A stretch of 64,000 nt of DNA. It comes from Novosphingobium beihaiense. Its GTDB lineage: Bacteria; Pseudomonadota; Alphaproteobacteria; Sphingomonadales; Sphingomonadaceae. The stretch's first letter is position 1. The number at the start of each line of letters is the position of its first letter. Positions 25,948 to 34,822 of the stretch are shown here, in pieces. The notes below the pieces were generated by a model. The model worked only from the letters and a program-made list of their open reading frames with translations, made no database searches and was not told the origin of the DNA. The translations under genes were made by a program, and so were the position numbers. The DNA lies in the NCBI RefSeq assembly GCF_022832375.1, contig NZ_JALHLG010000003.1:465932-529931 (forward strand), read 5' to 3'.

Positions 25948-26592
25948 ATGACCACCACGCATCTTACCTATATCTTCGATCCGCTGTGCGGCTGGTGCTA
26001 TGGCGCCGGGCCCGCGCTGGAAACGCTGCGCGCGCTGGAAGGCGTCTCGATAAGCCTTGCGCCCTCCGGCCTTTTCGCAGGCGCTGGAGCCCGCCCGATG
26101 GACCGGGAATTCGCGGCCTTCGCATGGCAGAACGATCAGCGCATCGCGCAGATGACCGGCCAGACCTTTTCGCAGGCCTATCGCGACAACGTGCTGGCCG
26201 CTCCCGCCGGATCGCTCGATTCCGGCACCGCGACACTCGGCATTGTCGCCACCGGCCTTACCGCGGGGCCGGAGCACGAGCTCCCTGCCCTGAAAGCGCT
26301 GCAGCAGGCCCGCTATGCCGATGGGCGTGACAATACCCGGCTGGAAAGCGTGGCCGCCATCCTCACAGACGCGGGCTTTGGCGACGCTGCCGCGCGGCTG
26401 GCCGATGCCGATGCGGATCTGCTGGCAGCCTGCTCCGAACGCATCGAAGCGGCCCGTGCGGACATGGCCCGCTTCGGGCTACAGGGCGTCCCCGCGCTGA
26501 TCGCCGAGCGCGACGGGCAGCGCGGGCTCGTACCTCCGGGCGCCCTGTTCGGCGATCTGGACGCGCTGGTCCGGCATCTAACCGCAGCCTGA
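25948..26592 (+). CDS. DsbA-family thioredoxin-fold protein
   Basis: A 214-residue protein with a thioredoxin fold and the redox motif CGWC near the N-terminus (DPLCGWCYG, about residues 14-17), an inserted helical domain, and the cis-proline loop QGVPALIAER (about residues 179-188). This matches cytoplasmic DsbA-like oxidoreductases (FrnE/2-hydroxychromene-2-carboxylate isomerase relatives). There is no signal peptide, so it should act in the cytoplasm. The 116-bp gap before it contains no further gene. It converges on the cytochrome b561-YceI gene. Its partner protein is unknown; protection of thiols during catechol metabolism is one possibility but is not supported directly. Confidence 0.75.
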   Translation: MTTTHLTYIFDPLCGWCYGAGPALETLRALEGVSISLAPSGLFAGAGARPMDREFAAFAWQNDQRIAQMTGQTFSQAYRDNVLAAPAGSLDSGTATLGIVATGLTAGPEHELPALKALQQARYADGRDNTRLESVAAILTDAGFGDAAARLADADADLLAACSERIEAARADMARFGLQGVPALIAERDGQRGLVPPGALFGDLDALVRHLTAA

Positions 26593-26612
26593 CACGCCCC
26601 CATCGCCTCCCG

Positions 26613-27956
26613 TTACGGCGCCTTGCGGGCGCTGAACTGGAAGGTCACATCGACGTTGGCGGCGATCTGATCGGTCGAAGCCCACTGCCCCTGGCCGATA
26701 CCGAAAGCGGTGCGGTCCAGCTTCGTCGATCCGGTCACATCCGCACGGGCGCCTTCGATATGAAGCGTGAAGGCCAGCGTCACCGGGCGCGAGACGCCGT
26801 TCATGCTGAGCGTGCCCGAAGCGGTATAGCGCTCGCCGCCCAGGTGCCTGATGCGGGAAGAGCGAAACACGGCGGTGCCCGCGCTGCCGAAGAAATCGGC
26901 TCCCTTGAGCATGCTGTCACGGCTGCCGTCAGCGGTGTTCACCGAAAGCAGCGGCACGCGAACCGTGATCTTGCTCTGCGCCAAGGCATCAGGATCGAAC
27001 AGGATATCCGCGCTCCACTGATCGAAACGCCCCTCGATCGCCGTGCCGCTCATGCTGGCGGTGAAGCCCAGACGGCCGCCGTCCATCACCTTCCAGCTGA
27101 CCGGCTTGGCCGCTTCGGTTGCGGATGCCTCAGGCGCCGGGGTGGAAGTTGGGGCCACAGGCACCGCCACCTCTGAAGACGCCGGCGCATCCGTCTGTGC
27201 TTCGCCAGGCTCGCTGGTTTCCGCCTGCACCGGGCCCTCCACCGCCTCTGACGATGCGGCGGCGGGATCGCTTCCACCGGCAACCGGAGTGTCACTTGCC
27301 GGAGCTTCCGGTGCGGCGGGAGCCGCCCGGTAGAGCAGCCAGGGGGACAAAAACGCCGCACCCAGAAGTCCAGCCGCACCCAGTGCCGCCGGGATCGCAC
27401 GCCGTGCTGCCTCCGGCGCCGATACTGCTGGAATCATGCGGCCGATAACATTCTCATGCCCGCCGCCCAGATGGTGCCGGACAGCCCCGGCCAGATGGAG
27501 TGCAACAAGCCCGAGCCCCATCCATGCCAGCACTTCGTGGCTTTCCATCGCAATGCCGTTCAAGGCATGGCTGACCGGCAGATGCGGCCAGGGGATCACA
27601 CCGAACAGCCGCGTAGGGATCGCCACTTTCGCCGTCGACACCACGATCCAGCCCGTCAGGGGCCCGCCGATCATGAAGGCGTAGAGCCCCAGATGAACCA
27701 GCTTCATCAGCAGCCCCGTCAGCACACCGCTTTCCACCGGCGCAGGGCGCGGTTTCACAAAGCGGATGGCCACGCGCAGCACGCTGAGCGCCAGCACCGT
27801 GATGCCGATGCTCTTGTGGAACTGGAAAGCGGCATACATCGCCGCCCCCTTGCCCATGCTGGTCATGTGCCATCCCAGCCCGAGTTGGAACAGCAGAAGG
27901 AACGCGATGGCCCAGTGCAGGGCAATCGCGCTGCGTGCATAGCGCGTAGACGTCAT
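26613..27956 (-). CDS. Cytochrome b561-like membrane domain fused to a YceI domain
   Basis: A 447-residue fusion. Residues about 1-175 form a four-helix di-haem cytochrome b561 (CybB-type) with membrane histidines at HWAIAF, FHKSIG and SHEVLAW/ALHLAG. A fifth hydrophobic segment follows (LLGAAFLSPWLLY). Residues about 210-280 are a proline/alanine/glutamate-rich linker. Residues about 285-447 are a periplasmic YceI lipocalin-like domain, which in known members binds a polyisoprenoid or amphiphile. The YceI part carries the FDQWSADILFD and LDRTAFGIG signatures. It begins 4 bp after a separate YceI gene. The pairing suggests quinone- or isoprenoid-linked electron transfer in the periplasm, perhaps for the PQQ/Rieske chemistry nearby (inference). 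Confidence 0.8.
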   Translation of the reverse strand: MTSTRYARSAIALHWAIAFLLLFQLGLGWHMTSMGKGAAMYAAFQFHKSIGITVLALSVLRVAIRFVKPRPAPVESGVLTGLLMKLVHLGLYAFMIGGPLTGWIVVSTAKVAIPTRLFGVIPWPHLPVSHALNGIAMESHEVLAWMGLGLVALHLAGAVRHHLGGGHENVIGRMIPAVSAPEAARRAIPAALGAAGLLGAAFLSPWLLYRAAPAAPEAPASDTPVAGGSDPAAASSEAVEGPVQAETSEPGEAQTDAPASSEVAVPVAPTSTPAPEASATEAAKPVSWKVMDGGRLGFTASMSGTAIEGRFDQWSADILFDPDALAQSKITVRVPLLSVNTADGSRDSMLKGADFFGSAGTAVFRSSRIRHLGGERYTASGTLSMNGVSRPVTLAFTLHIEGARADVTGSTKLDRTAFGIGQGQWASTDQIAANVDVTFQFSARKAP

Positions 27957-27960
27957 AATC

Positions 27961-28590
27961 TCAGTTCTTCTTCACGAATTCCGCATCAATCGAGAGGCCG
28001 ACCTTGTCGCCGACGGCGGGGACATAGGCCTTCATGCCGAAATCGGAACGCTGAATCGTCATATGCGCTTCGAAGCCGGCGCGCGTATCGCCCATCATGC
28101 CCTTGCCGGTGCCGCGCAAGGTCACGTCCATTTCCACCGGCCTGGTCACGCCCAGCAGGGTGAGCTCGCCATCCACTCTGGCGTGATTGTCATCGAGCTT
28201 GGTCAGCGAATCCGCCGTAAACGTGGCTGTGGGGAACTTGTCCGTGTTGAAGAACATCGGCCCCTTGAGTTCATTGTCGCGCGCTTCCCAATCGGTCGAG
28301 AGCGACTTGGTATCCACCGTAACGCTCAGCGTTGCATCCTCCGGGTGCGCCGGATCATAAGTGAATTCGCCCGCGCTCTTGGCGAAACGGATGGTCGTGG
28401 TCGAAAAGCCCAGGTGATCGATCCGTCCAGCGACCGAAGTGTGGCTGGGATCGATCTGATAAGTTCCTGCCGCGACATCAGCCGCCTTGGTCGATTCCAC
28501 ACCGGCAGTGGCCGCGCCTGCACCGAGCGCGGCAAGGCCGGCCGCCAGAGGCAGGGCAATGCGCTTGAGATTGAGAGACGATTTCATCAT
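27961..28590 (-). CDS. Periplasmic YceI-family protein
   Basis: A 209-residue exported protein. A signal peptide (about residues 1-29, ending GAATA) precedes the YceI lipocalin-like barrel. It shows the family motifs YQIDPSHTSVAGRIDHLGFSTT in two parts, TADSLTKLDDNHARVDGELTLLG and RSDFGMKAYVPAVGD. YceI proteins bind long isoprenoid chains. GGAG lies 6 bp before ATG 28590; a second ATG follows directly. The gene is upstream of and nearly touches the cytochrome b561-YceI fusion, and is 105 bp downstream of the GH106 stop. It probably starts its own transcript; the upstream gap holds a degenerate copy of the TTATC-N2-GATAA element at 28616. Confidence 0.85.
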   Translation of the reverse strand: MMKSSLNLKRIALPLAAGLAALGAGAATAGVESTKAADVAAGTYQIDPSHTSVAGRIDHLGFSTTTIRFAKSAGEFTYDPAHPEDATLSVTVDTKSLSTDWEARDNELKGPMFFNTDKFPTATFTADSLTKLDDNHARVDGELTLLGVTRPVEMDVTLRGTGKGMMGDTRAGFEAHMTIQRSDFGMKAYVPAVGDKVGLSIDAEFVKKN

Positions 28591-28695
28591 TGGGGGCTCC
28601 AACAAGGATTGATATTTATCATAACAATTAAATCGCCGGCCAACTGAACGCCAGATGAATCTTCGATGCCCGGGCCCGGCCGGGCCTGCGCCGCT

Positions 28696-31600
28696 TCAAT
28701 CCTGTCTTTCCGTTTCCAGCGTAACCGGTCCGATCAGACCGGAGGGGCGCAGCGGCGCATCGGGCCGGTAGGCCGGCAACGCCGTCCAGGTGATCGGATG
28801 CGCACCGGGCTGCTGATCGCCGATCAGGCGGTTGACCCACAAGTCTGCTACCTTGATGTCCAGCCGGTTCGATCCGCGCTTCAACAGCGATCCCACCTCG
28901 ACGCGATAGGGCGCGAACCAGGCAATTCCGGCAGGCTGGCCGTTGACCAGCACCTGCGCGACATCGCCCACCTTGCCCAGATCGAGCCAGAGCTTTTCCC
29001 CTTTGGCGATGCCTTTGGGCTGCTCGATCGTGGCTGTGTAGGTGGCCGTGCCCGAGAAATAGCGGACACCCGGATCGGCATTCGTATTGAGCGGCGCCAG
29101 CTTCGCCATGGAGATCGTGGCCGGCGCACCGCGATCCTTCTGGAAAGTCACGGTCCAGGGGCCGGAGACGGCCGCCACGGTTCGCGTAACCGCTGGAGCG
29201 ACCGTGGCCGAGGCTGCGGCGGTATCCTTGCGGAAAACCACGAAAACCGCGCTCTCCGGCCCCAGGTCCAGCGGAACGGTGGTCGCCTTGCCATCGCTGC
29301 TGTAGCTTAACGGCCGCATGGTCCCGCCGATGGCTTCCCACAGTTCGGGCACCTTTCCGGCTACGCGGAAACGGATATCCGCCTTGACCGCATGCTCCTC
29401 GCGGTTGTTGACGAAATAGACGTCGCCATCCGCGAGCTTGCGATGGACGAAGCGCAGGTCCGCCCCGGTGTCGCCGCCCACGGCCTTGAAATCGTCCGCA
29501 ATGCCGAAGTGCGTCATGCCCTTGCCCGCATCGCTTTCGGCAACGACATTGGGCATGGACCAGATCTCATCCACAAGCGCGGCGAAACGGCCTTCCGGAT
29601 CGTCCATGCTTGGGTCGGCGACAGGCCGCTGGCCGATCACCCGCACGCCTGCATCGGCCAAACGCTTGATCTGGCGCAGCGCGGACATTGTCATGTGATC
29701 GCTGGTTCCGGCGAGGAACAGCGCCTTGTAATGCGCGCCGCCTGGGCTCAGCATCTCCCCATCGCCACCGGCGGTAAGCGAGGCCAGCATCTTTGCATTG
29801 ACCAGATCGAAAGCATGGCCCTGCGGCTGCCATTTGGGCGCCCCCTGCCCATAGAGCACGGTCACCGGCGATTCCTCGCCATAGAACACCGCGATATCTG
29901 CCGCGTCACGCCCCTGCTGCAGCATGTAGCCGCTGCGCGCGATATAATCGATCCATGGGCGGGCCATGTCCGCCCAGGTCTCGTGCCGGTTGAAATACTG
30001 CCCGAAGGGCCCCAGCGAGAGGCCGGGCAACTTGGTGTCGGAGGGCGAGTGCGGCGAAGTATGGATCACCGGCCGGTTGACACCCTGCAGGAATTCCAGA
30101 TCGATCACATGCTTCAGATCGTGCGGTGCGAAAGCCCAGGGCGAAAACGCCGCGGTCATCGATTCCGCCGCCACAAGGTTCTGCCCATAGAAGTGGGCCA
30201 CCGAAGACGCGCCCTTCATGTCGCCCATCAGGCCGGGACGCGGCTTGCCGCCCTTGGGGAAAGTCCAGAGCGCAGACATCGGCACATCGGCGTAGTGGCG
30301 CATGTCGAGATCGTCCCCCAGCACCGGGCGCCCATCCTCCAGCGCCTCGCCATAGACTTTCAGGCCATGGGCATGGGCGACTTTCGCAATCGTGCCGTAG
30401 TGGGCATCGGCGATCAGGTCCGCCAGCGTGCGGCGGTAGTCATAGAGGAACTTGTCGGACTGCGCGGCCGATCCGATGATCGTGCCCGCCAGCGCGGGCA
30501 TCCACGGCAGCGGATCGTATCCGCGCCGCGCCTTGAATTCCGCGATCATGCGCGGCGTCCAGTTGGACGCGCCCACTTCGATGCTGTCGGTCAGCAGCGC
30601 TCGGATGCCCTTGGTGCCGATATTGTCCGCGCCCACCGTGTCGCGGTACATCGCCAGATAGCCGTTGATATACCGTTCGACCGCAGCGGCATCGTACTTG
30701 TCGACTTCCAGCCCGGTCGCTTCCGCTGTTGCAGGGTGATTGGTCTTGCCGGTCAGGGACCAGCCGAAACGCAGAACGCGCCAGCTGCTCCCCTTCGGTG
30801 GTGTCCAGTCGAGCGTGCCATCGGGCTTCAGCTTGCCGGTCAGGTCGATCACCTGCGCGGGCGCCGGGCCTTTCACCACCTGCTTTGTGGCGATGGCGTA
30901 GTAATTGGGCACGGTGCCGAAACCGGCCTTGGCCTCGGCCTGATTGACCCGCTCCTGCGCGAAGAGCTCGAACTGCCCGATCGCGATATGGGTCGTCGAT
31001 TTGGGCGGGAACAGGTTCATGACGACCGCGCCCGGCACACTGCCCAGCCCACCCGCTGGGCGGCCCGGCCCGGGGGTTACCGCGATACGGAAGCGGGCGG
31101 CAGTGACGGGCTTGAAGCTGACGGTAGCCGCCGCAGCGCCCAACGGGATATCGGACACATCGCGCCATGTATCGCCCTCCAGCGCCTGCAATCTGACGCG
31201 ATAACGCGGCGGCGCGAAGGGTGGCTGCGCATCCTGGATGAACAGACGCGCCGAGCCCACCGTGACCGGCCGGACATAGCCAATCGTCAGAGTGGCCGGA
31301 TTCTCCGCCGTACCGGCAGGAATCTCAACGGCGGATTCCAGGTCCGCACCGGTCAAAGCTGCCAGATCCGCGCTGGAACCGTCCGCCCGCTTCGCAAAGG
31401 TTGCGGCAGGGAGCGGCGCCTGGGCCATCGGCACGGCCAGAACCGCGATGTCACCACTCGCCTGCGGCGCGGCGGCTTTCTTCGCCCCGGGATCGCCGAA
31501 CACTTCCTCCACCGAGACCGTCTGATAGGGCCCCGTCTTGGAGGGCGGCGGGGCGAGCTTGCCCTTGAACGGCTGGCCGCCGGGCAGGACCGTCTCACTC

Positions 31601-32070
31601 CACGTCAGTTTCTTCATACCATCTTCAGGCCGGACCCACGGCCCTCCGGTCTCGCTCCACCCCGGCGAGGAAGCGATAGCGAATTCCAGCCCGTGCGCAT
31701 CGGCCCGTTCCACCGCATGGCGGAACGCGGCCTTCCAGTCCGGGTCCATATAGACCAGCCGCTTGTCGACGATCTGCGGCGTCGTCAGACTGGCATCGAA
31801 ATTCTGGACGCCGCCAATGCCCACGCTGGCCAGCCAGACGAGATCCTTGTCGATCCCATCGATCGTGATGTTGCCGTTCAGCCAGTGCCACCACGTGCGC
31901 GGCCGGGCCGACATCGGCGGGGAGCGGAAACCGTCTTCAAGGCCGGACGCCTGCCCGGTAGCAGGGGAAGCCGCTTCCCCTGCGGCACTCCCGGCAAAAA
32001 CGGTTTGTCCAGAGAATAACAGCGTCCCGGCGGCCGTGCATTTCAACACGGCGATCAGTTTTGTGCGCAT
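28696..32070 (-). CDS. Secreted GH106 alpha-L-rhamnosidase
   Basis: A 1124-residue secreted glycoside hydrolase. The signal peptide (about residues 1-26) is followed by the GH106 hallmark RPRTWWHWLNGNITIDGI (about residues 57-74), a large TIM-barrel core and C-terminal beta domains with a galactose-binding-like module (LDIKVADLWVNRLIGDQQ). Founding members of GH106 include RhaM from Sphingomonas paucimobilis, which cleaves rhamnose from aryl glycosides. AAGGGAAT precedes the ATG at 32070. It lies 117 bp downstream of the second TonB receptor on the same strand, with a strong hairpin between them. The receptor probably imports, and this enzyme trims, a rhamnosylated compound. It is unrelated in fold to the GH78-type rhamnosidase at 23444, so the pair may take different linkages. 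Confidence 0.88.
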   Translation of the reverse strand: MRTKLIAVLKCTAAGTLLFSGQTVFAGSAAGEAASPATGQASGLEDGFRSPPMSARPRTWWHWLNGNITIDGIDKDLVWLASVGIGGVQNFDASLTTPQIVDKRLVYMDPDWKAAFRHAVERADAHGLEFAIASSPGWSETGGPWVRPEDGMKKLTWSETVLPGGQPFKGKLAPPPSKTGPYQTVSVEEVFGDPGAKKAAAPQASGDIAVLAVPMAQAPLPAATFAKRADGSSADLAALTGADLESAVEIPAGTAENPATLTIGYVRPVTVGSARLFIQDAQPPFAPPRYRVRLQALEGDTWRDVSDIPLGAAAATVSFKPVTAARFRIAVTPGPGRPAGGLGSVPGAVVMNLFPPKSTTHIAIGQFELFAQERVNQAEAKAGFGTVPNYYAIATKQVVKGPAPAQVIDLTGKLKPDGTLDWTPPKGSSWRVLRFGWSLTGKTNHPATAEATGLEVDKYDAAAVERYINGYLAMYRDTVGADNIGTKGIRALLTDSIEVGASNWTPRMIAEFKARRGYDPLPWMPALAGTIIGSAAQSDKFLYDYRRTLADLIADAHYGTIAKVAHAHGLKVYGEALEDGRPVLGDDLDMRHYADVPMSALWTFPKGGKPRPGLMGDMKGASSVAHFYGQNLVAAESMTAAFSPWAFAPHDLKHVIDLEFLQGVNRPVIHTSPHSPSDTKLPGLSLGPFGQYFNRHETWADMARPWIDYIARSGYMLQQGRDAADIAVFYGEESPVTVLYGQGAPKWQPQGHAFDLVNAKMLASLTAGGDGEMLSPGGAHYKALFLAGTSDHMTMSALRQIKRLADAGVRVIGQRPVADPSMDDPEGRFAALVDEIWSMPNVVAESDAGKGMTHFGIADDFKAVGGDTGADLRFVHRKLADGDVYFVNNREEHAVKADIRFRVAGKVPELWEAIGGTMRPLSYSSDGKATTVPLDLGPESAVFVVFRKDTAAASATVAPAVTRTVAAVSGPWTVTFQKDRGAPATISMAKLAPLNTNADPGVRYFSGTATYTATIEQPKGIAKGEKLWLDLGKVGDVAQVLVNGQPAGIAWFAPYRVEVGSLLKRGSNRLDIKVADLWVNRLIGDQQPGAHPITWTALPAYRPDAPLRPSGLIGPVTLETERQD

Positions 32071-32092
32071 GATATTCCCTTCAAATCAAATA

Positions 32093-32124
32093 AAACCCTC
32101 CCCCGCATGTGCGGGAGAGGGTTT
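32093..32124 (-). terminator. Intercistronic terminator or attenuator between receptor 2 and GH106
   Basis: A 14-bp stem with one mismatch (32093-32106 with 32111-32124) and a 4-nt loop. On the minus strand it is followed by TTTTATTTGATTT, giving a good intrinsic terminator. It lies after the receptor stop (32187) and ends only 23 bp before the GH106 start, leaving no room for a separate promoter after it. Confidence 0.75.
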
Positions 32125-32186
32125 CCGGATTTATGCGTCAACCAGCGTCATGATTTGCCAGTGATCGTTCCTGGGTTCCGTTCACC

Positions 32187-34481
32187 TCAGAAGGTGGCAC
32201 GAAGCGTCACACCCAGTTCACGGTCATTCGTGACGGTGCCAATGCGCATGCCGGTGTCAACGCCGCCGACAGTCCACGGACCGCCATCGGTGTCCTGACG
32301 CACCACATTGAACAGGTTCTTGCCCCACAGGCTCAGTTCGAGATTCTTGCTTGGGGTGAACACGCCAATCGATCCGTCAACCGTTGTATACCCCGAGAAG
32401 GTCGTGCCGGTCTGCGGGAAGTACGAACTGCTCCGCGTGAACGTGTTGAAGCGGATATAGGCCGGGTAATTGCTGACATTGAAGTCATAGCTCACGCGGT
32501 TCGTGAAGCTGACCTTCGGCAGCGACCCCAGCGATGCGCTAGTGCGGCAAGTGCTGACATATTGTCCCGGCTGCACGAACGGCGTGCCAATCGCATCGAT
32601 CACGCCATCGTTATTATAGTCGTTACATGGCACCAGGGCATTGTCGTAGTGAGCATCGGTGTAGGTGAAGATGCTGTTGAGATTCAGCCCGCGAAGCGGA
32701 TTGAGGCCCACTTCAACTTCGACACCGCGGCTGATGGCATCGCCATTGCTCAGCATCGTGCCGAAACAACCGGTACCGGTCTGTGTGCCATCGACCGTAG
32801 CGAAGGCCGGTCCGTTCGGGTTCGGCACGCCAGTGCAGGCCACGTTGAACTGCGAGCCGATGTAACCGTTATATTTCTGGTCAAACAGCGCGAGATTCAG
32901 CGTCAACATACGATCGAACCACTGCGATTTCAGACCAATTTCGAGCGACCGCGACTTTTCCGAATTGAAATTGGCGAAGCTGAGCGGAATGCCGGCCTGC
33001 TGGGCAGCTCCGTTGAACGTCCCGGCGCCGCCCGAACCTGGACGGAACGACTTGCCATAGGTCACATAGGTCATCACATCGCGCGAGAATTCGTGCTGAT
33101 AGCTCACATCCCATGTAATCGCGTCATAACTTCTGGAGACATTGGTGAGATCATTGGTGATCTTCGTGCTGCTGAAACGCAGACCGGCGCGAACCTTGTC
33201 ATGATCGGTAATCGCCAGGTTCTGGGAGGTGAAGAGACCATATTCGTTCGTCGAGCTTGCATTCGGAACGCCAGCCGGAGGCGTAAACGGAACGAAGTTC
33301 AAAACCCCGTCCAGCTTCGTGTTTCCATAAAAACCGCCGAAGATGAAGTCATATGGACCGCCTCCGGTCGACTGCAAGCGCAGTTCGTTGGTGATGGTCC
33401 GGCGATTGGTCAGCGTATCGATGCTGATCGGCACCTGCGCAGCACCGATGCCGGTGAAGTCAAAGCTCAGATCGGTGAAATATTTGGTGTCGTTATATCC
33501 ACCGACATAGACCAGCGCGACATCGTCCGAGATTTGATATTTGGCGTTGGCCGTAATCAGCGTCCCGCGATAGCGATTGGGGTTGGTGCCGCTATTAAGC
33601 GCAATCTTGTCTTTCAGCGTGAAGGTCTGGCCGCAAGCCACCGAGCTCCAGGGCATGGTACCGCCATCTGCAACACTGCACGGTGCAGGGCCTGAGACCT
33701 GACGATAGAAATCGCCATTCTCGTGGGTGTACTGCGCCATGATGTCAGCGGTGAAGCGGCCGCCCAGATCGAAGCTCAACGTACCGCGAAGAGCGTAGGT
33801 TTCACGATAGTTGCTTTTGCCGTTGTTGATGTCCTTCACTTCGGTCAGGCCATTGTGGTCGTAGAGACCAGCAACGCGGAACGCGACGCCCTCGGTGATC
33901 GGACCGCCAAAAGCACCTTCCAAGCGCTGACCGTCATGGTTGCTCAGCGTGCCCGCGGCATAACCGTCAAATGTGTCGAAGCTGCCCTTTTTCGTCGTGT
34001 AGGTAATCGCGCCGGAGGGAGCGGGGCGGCCGCGGGTCGAACCCTGGGGGCCCTTCAGAACTTCAATCTGTCCGAGGTCAAGCGTAGACGCAAAGGCATC
34101 GATCACGTTGATCGGCACGTCATTAAGATAGGTTTCAACCGTCGCAGTGGACAGGAAGCCGCCGCTTGCCGGCATCTTGATGCCGCGCAGCGAAATCGAC
34201 TGCTCGCCAGGGCTGGTCTGCGTCAACGAAAGACCGCCGACGACGCGCGTCAGTTCGATCGTGTTCTGCACGTTCAGATCGGACAGCGCCTTGCTGGTCA
34301 CGACGTTCACCGTCAGCGGAACATCCTGAATCGATTCCGCCCGCTTTGTCGCGGTAACGATGATCTCATTGATCTCGTTGTCCGAACTAGCTTTGTCACT
34401 GGCTTCCTGCGCAAATGCAGGCGCCGCAGCGAACAGCCCTGCCGACAGCAGCGTGCTTGCAAGATAAAGTGATTTCCTCAT
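32187..34481 (-). CDS. TonB-dependent outer-membrane receptor 2
   Basis: A 764-residue receptor. A signal peptide (residues 1-24, ending APAFA) is followed by a TonB-box/plug start NEIIVTATKRAESIQDVPLTV, split here as NEIIVTATKRAES and IQDVPLTV, typical of the large sphingomonad group. The plug has VEVLKGPQG-type residues (IEVLKGPQGSTRGRPAPSGA) and the barrel ends in RATF. The ATG at 34481 follows GAGGAGGG; the longer frame upstream crosses the promoter. The gene uses visibly more A and T in third codon positions than its neighbours. The promoter contains a copy of the TTATC-N2-GATAA operator. It is transcribed toward the GH106 rhamnosidase, so a rhamnosylated plant compound is the likely cargo. 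Confidence 0.88.
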   Translation of the reverse strand: MRKSLYLASTLLSAGLFAAAPAFAQEASDKASSDNEINEIIVTATKRAESIQDVPLTVNVVTSKALSDLNVQNTIELTRVVGGLSLTQTSPGEQSISLRGIKMPASGGFLSTATVETYLNDVPINVIDAFASTLDLGQIEVLKGPQGSTRGRPAPSGAITYTTKKGSFDTFDGYAAGTLSNHDGQRLEGAFGGPITEGVAFRVAGLYDHNGLTEVKDINNGKSNYRETYALRGTLSFDLGGRFTADIMAQYTHENGDFYRQVSGPAPCSVADGGTMPWSSVACGQTFTLKDKIALNSGTNPNRYRGTLITANAKYQISDDVALVYVGGYNDTKYFTDLSFDFTGIGAAQVPISIDTLTNRRTITNELRLQSTGGGPYDFIFGGFYGNTKLDGVLNFVPFTPPAGVPNASSTNEYGLFTSQNLAITDHDKVRAGLRFSSTKITNDLTNVSRSYDAITWDVSYQHEFSRDVMTYVTYGKSFRPGSGGAGTFNGAAQQAGIPLSFANFNSEKSRSLEIGLKSQWFDRMLTLNLALFDQKYNGYIGSQFNVACTGVPNPNGPAFATVDGTQTGTGCFGTMLSNGDAISRGVEVEVGLNPLRGLNLNSIFTYTDAHYDNALVPCNDYNNDGVIDAIGTPFVQPGQYVSTCRTSASLGSLPKVSFTNRVSYDFNVSNYPAYIRFNTFTRSSSYFPQTGTTFSGYTTVDGSIGVFTPSKNLELSLWGKNLFNVVRQDTDGGPWTVGGVDTGMRIGTVTNDRELGVTLRATF

Positions 34482-34822
34482 GTTTTCCGCCCTCCTCTTA
34501 GTGAGGATCAGACGCATTGAGGGACATCCCGTTGGCCCGGCAAGGCCGCCACAGCCAAACGGCCGCAGCCCTGTTTCCCAGGTATCCCGATCCTCTCCGC
34601 AATCCGATCTTTTATTCTGATCAAAACATTTCGTTTTCAATCACCGTCAATCGTTATCGTGATTACAAATACCTGTCAAGCACCATGGAAACATACAATT
34701 AGCATGGGTTCACGGGGCTCTTGAGCATCCCCTTCCTGCCGTGAGAGAACACAATCAGATCTGCTCACGACTCCCGGCCGCTGGCTCGCCAAAAGCCTGC
34801 GCTGACTGCGGCAACGAGAGCA
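34482..34822. other. 341-bp intergenic region between pobA and receptor 2
   Basis: No gene is convincing here. It is more AT-rich than its surroundings around 34600-34700. It contains the promoter of the second receptor (see 34651-34679). A short open frame at 34517-34702 has no recognisable features and runs through the promoter, so it is not called. Confidence 0.6.
34651..34679 (-). promoter_or_regulatory. Promoter of receptor 2 with operator copy
   Basis: Read on the minus strand, a consensus -35 TTGACA (34679-34674), a 17-bp spacer and a -10-like TAACGA (34656-34651) are present. The inverted repeat TAATC-AC-GATAA (plus strand TTATC-GT-GATTA, 34654-34665) overlaps the -10 end. It differs from the elements at 3402 and 13124 by one arm base. 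Confidence 0.5.

Noticed and set aside
28611..28635. TTATCATAACAA before the YceI gene as a fourth copy of the palindromic operator
   Set aside because: Only one arm matches TTATC; the second arm is degenerate, so it is noted but not counted.
29392..32019. 875-codon open frame opposite the GH106 gene
   Set aside because: Antisense shadow of a well-supported rhamnosidase; no ribosome site or recognisable domains.
34517..34702. Small open frame in the gap between receptor 2 and pobA
   Set aside because: It crosses the receptor 2 promoter, has no ribosome site and no recognisable features.
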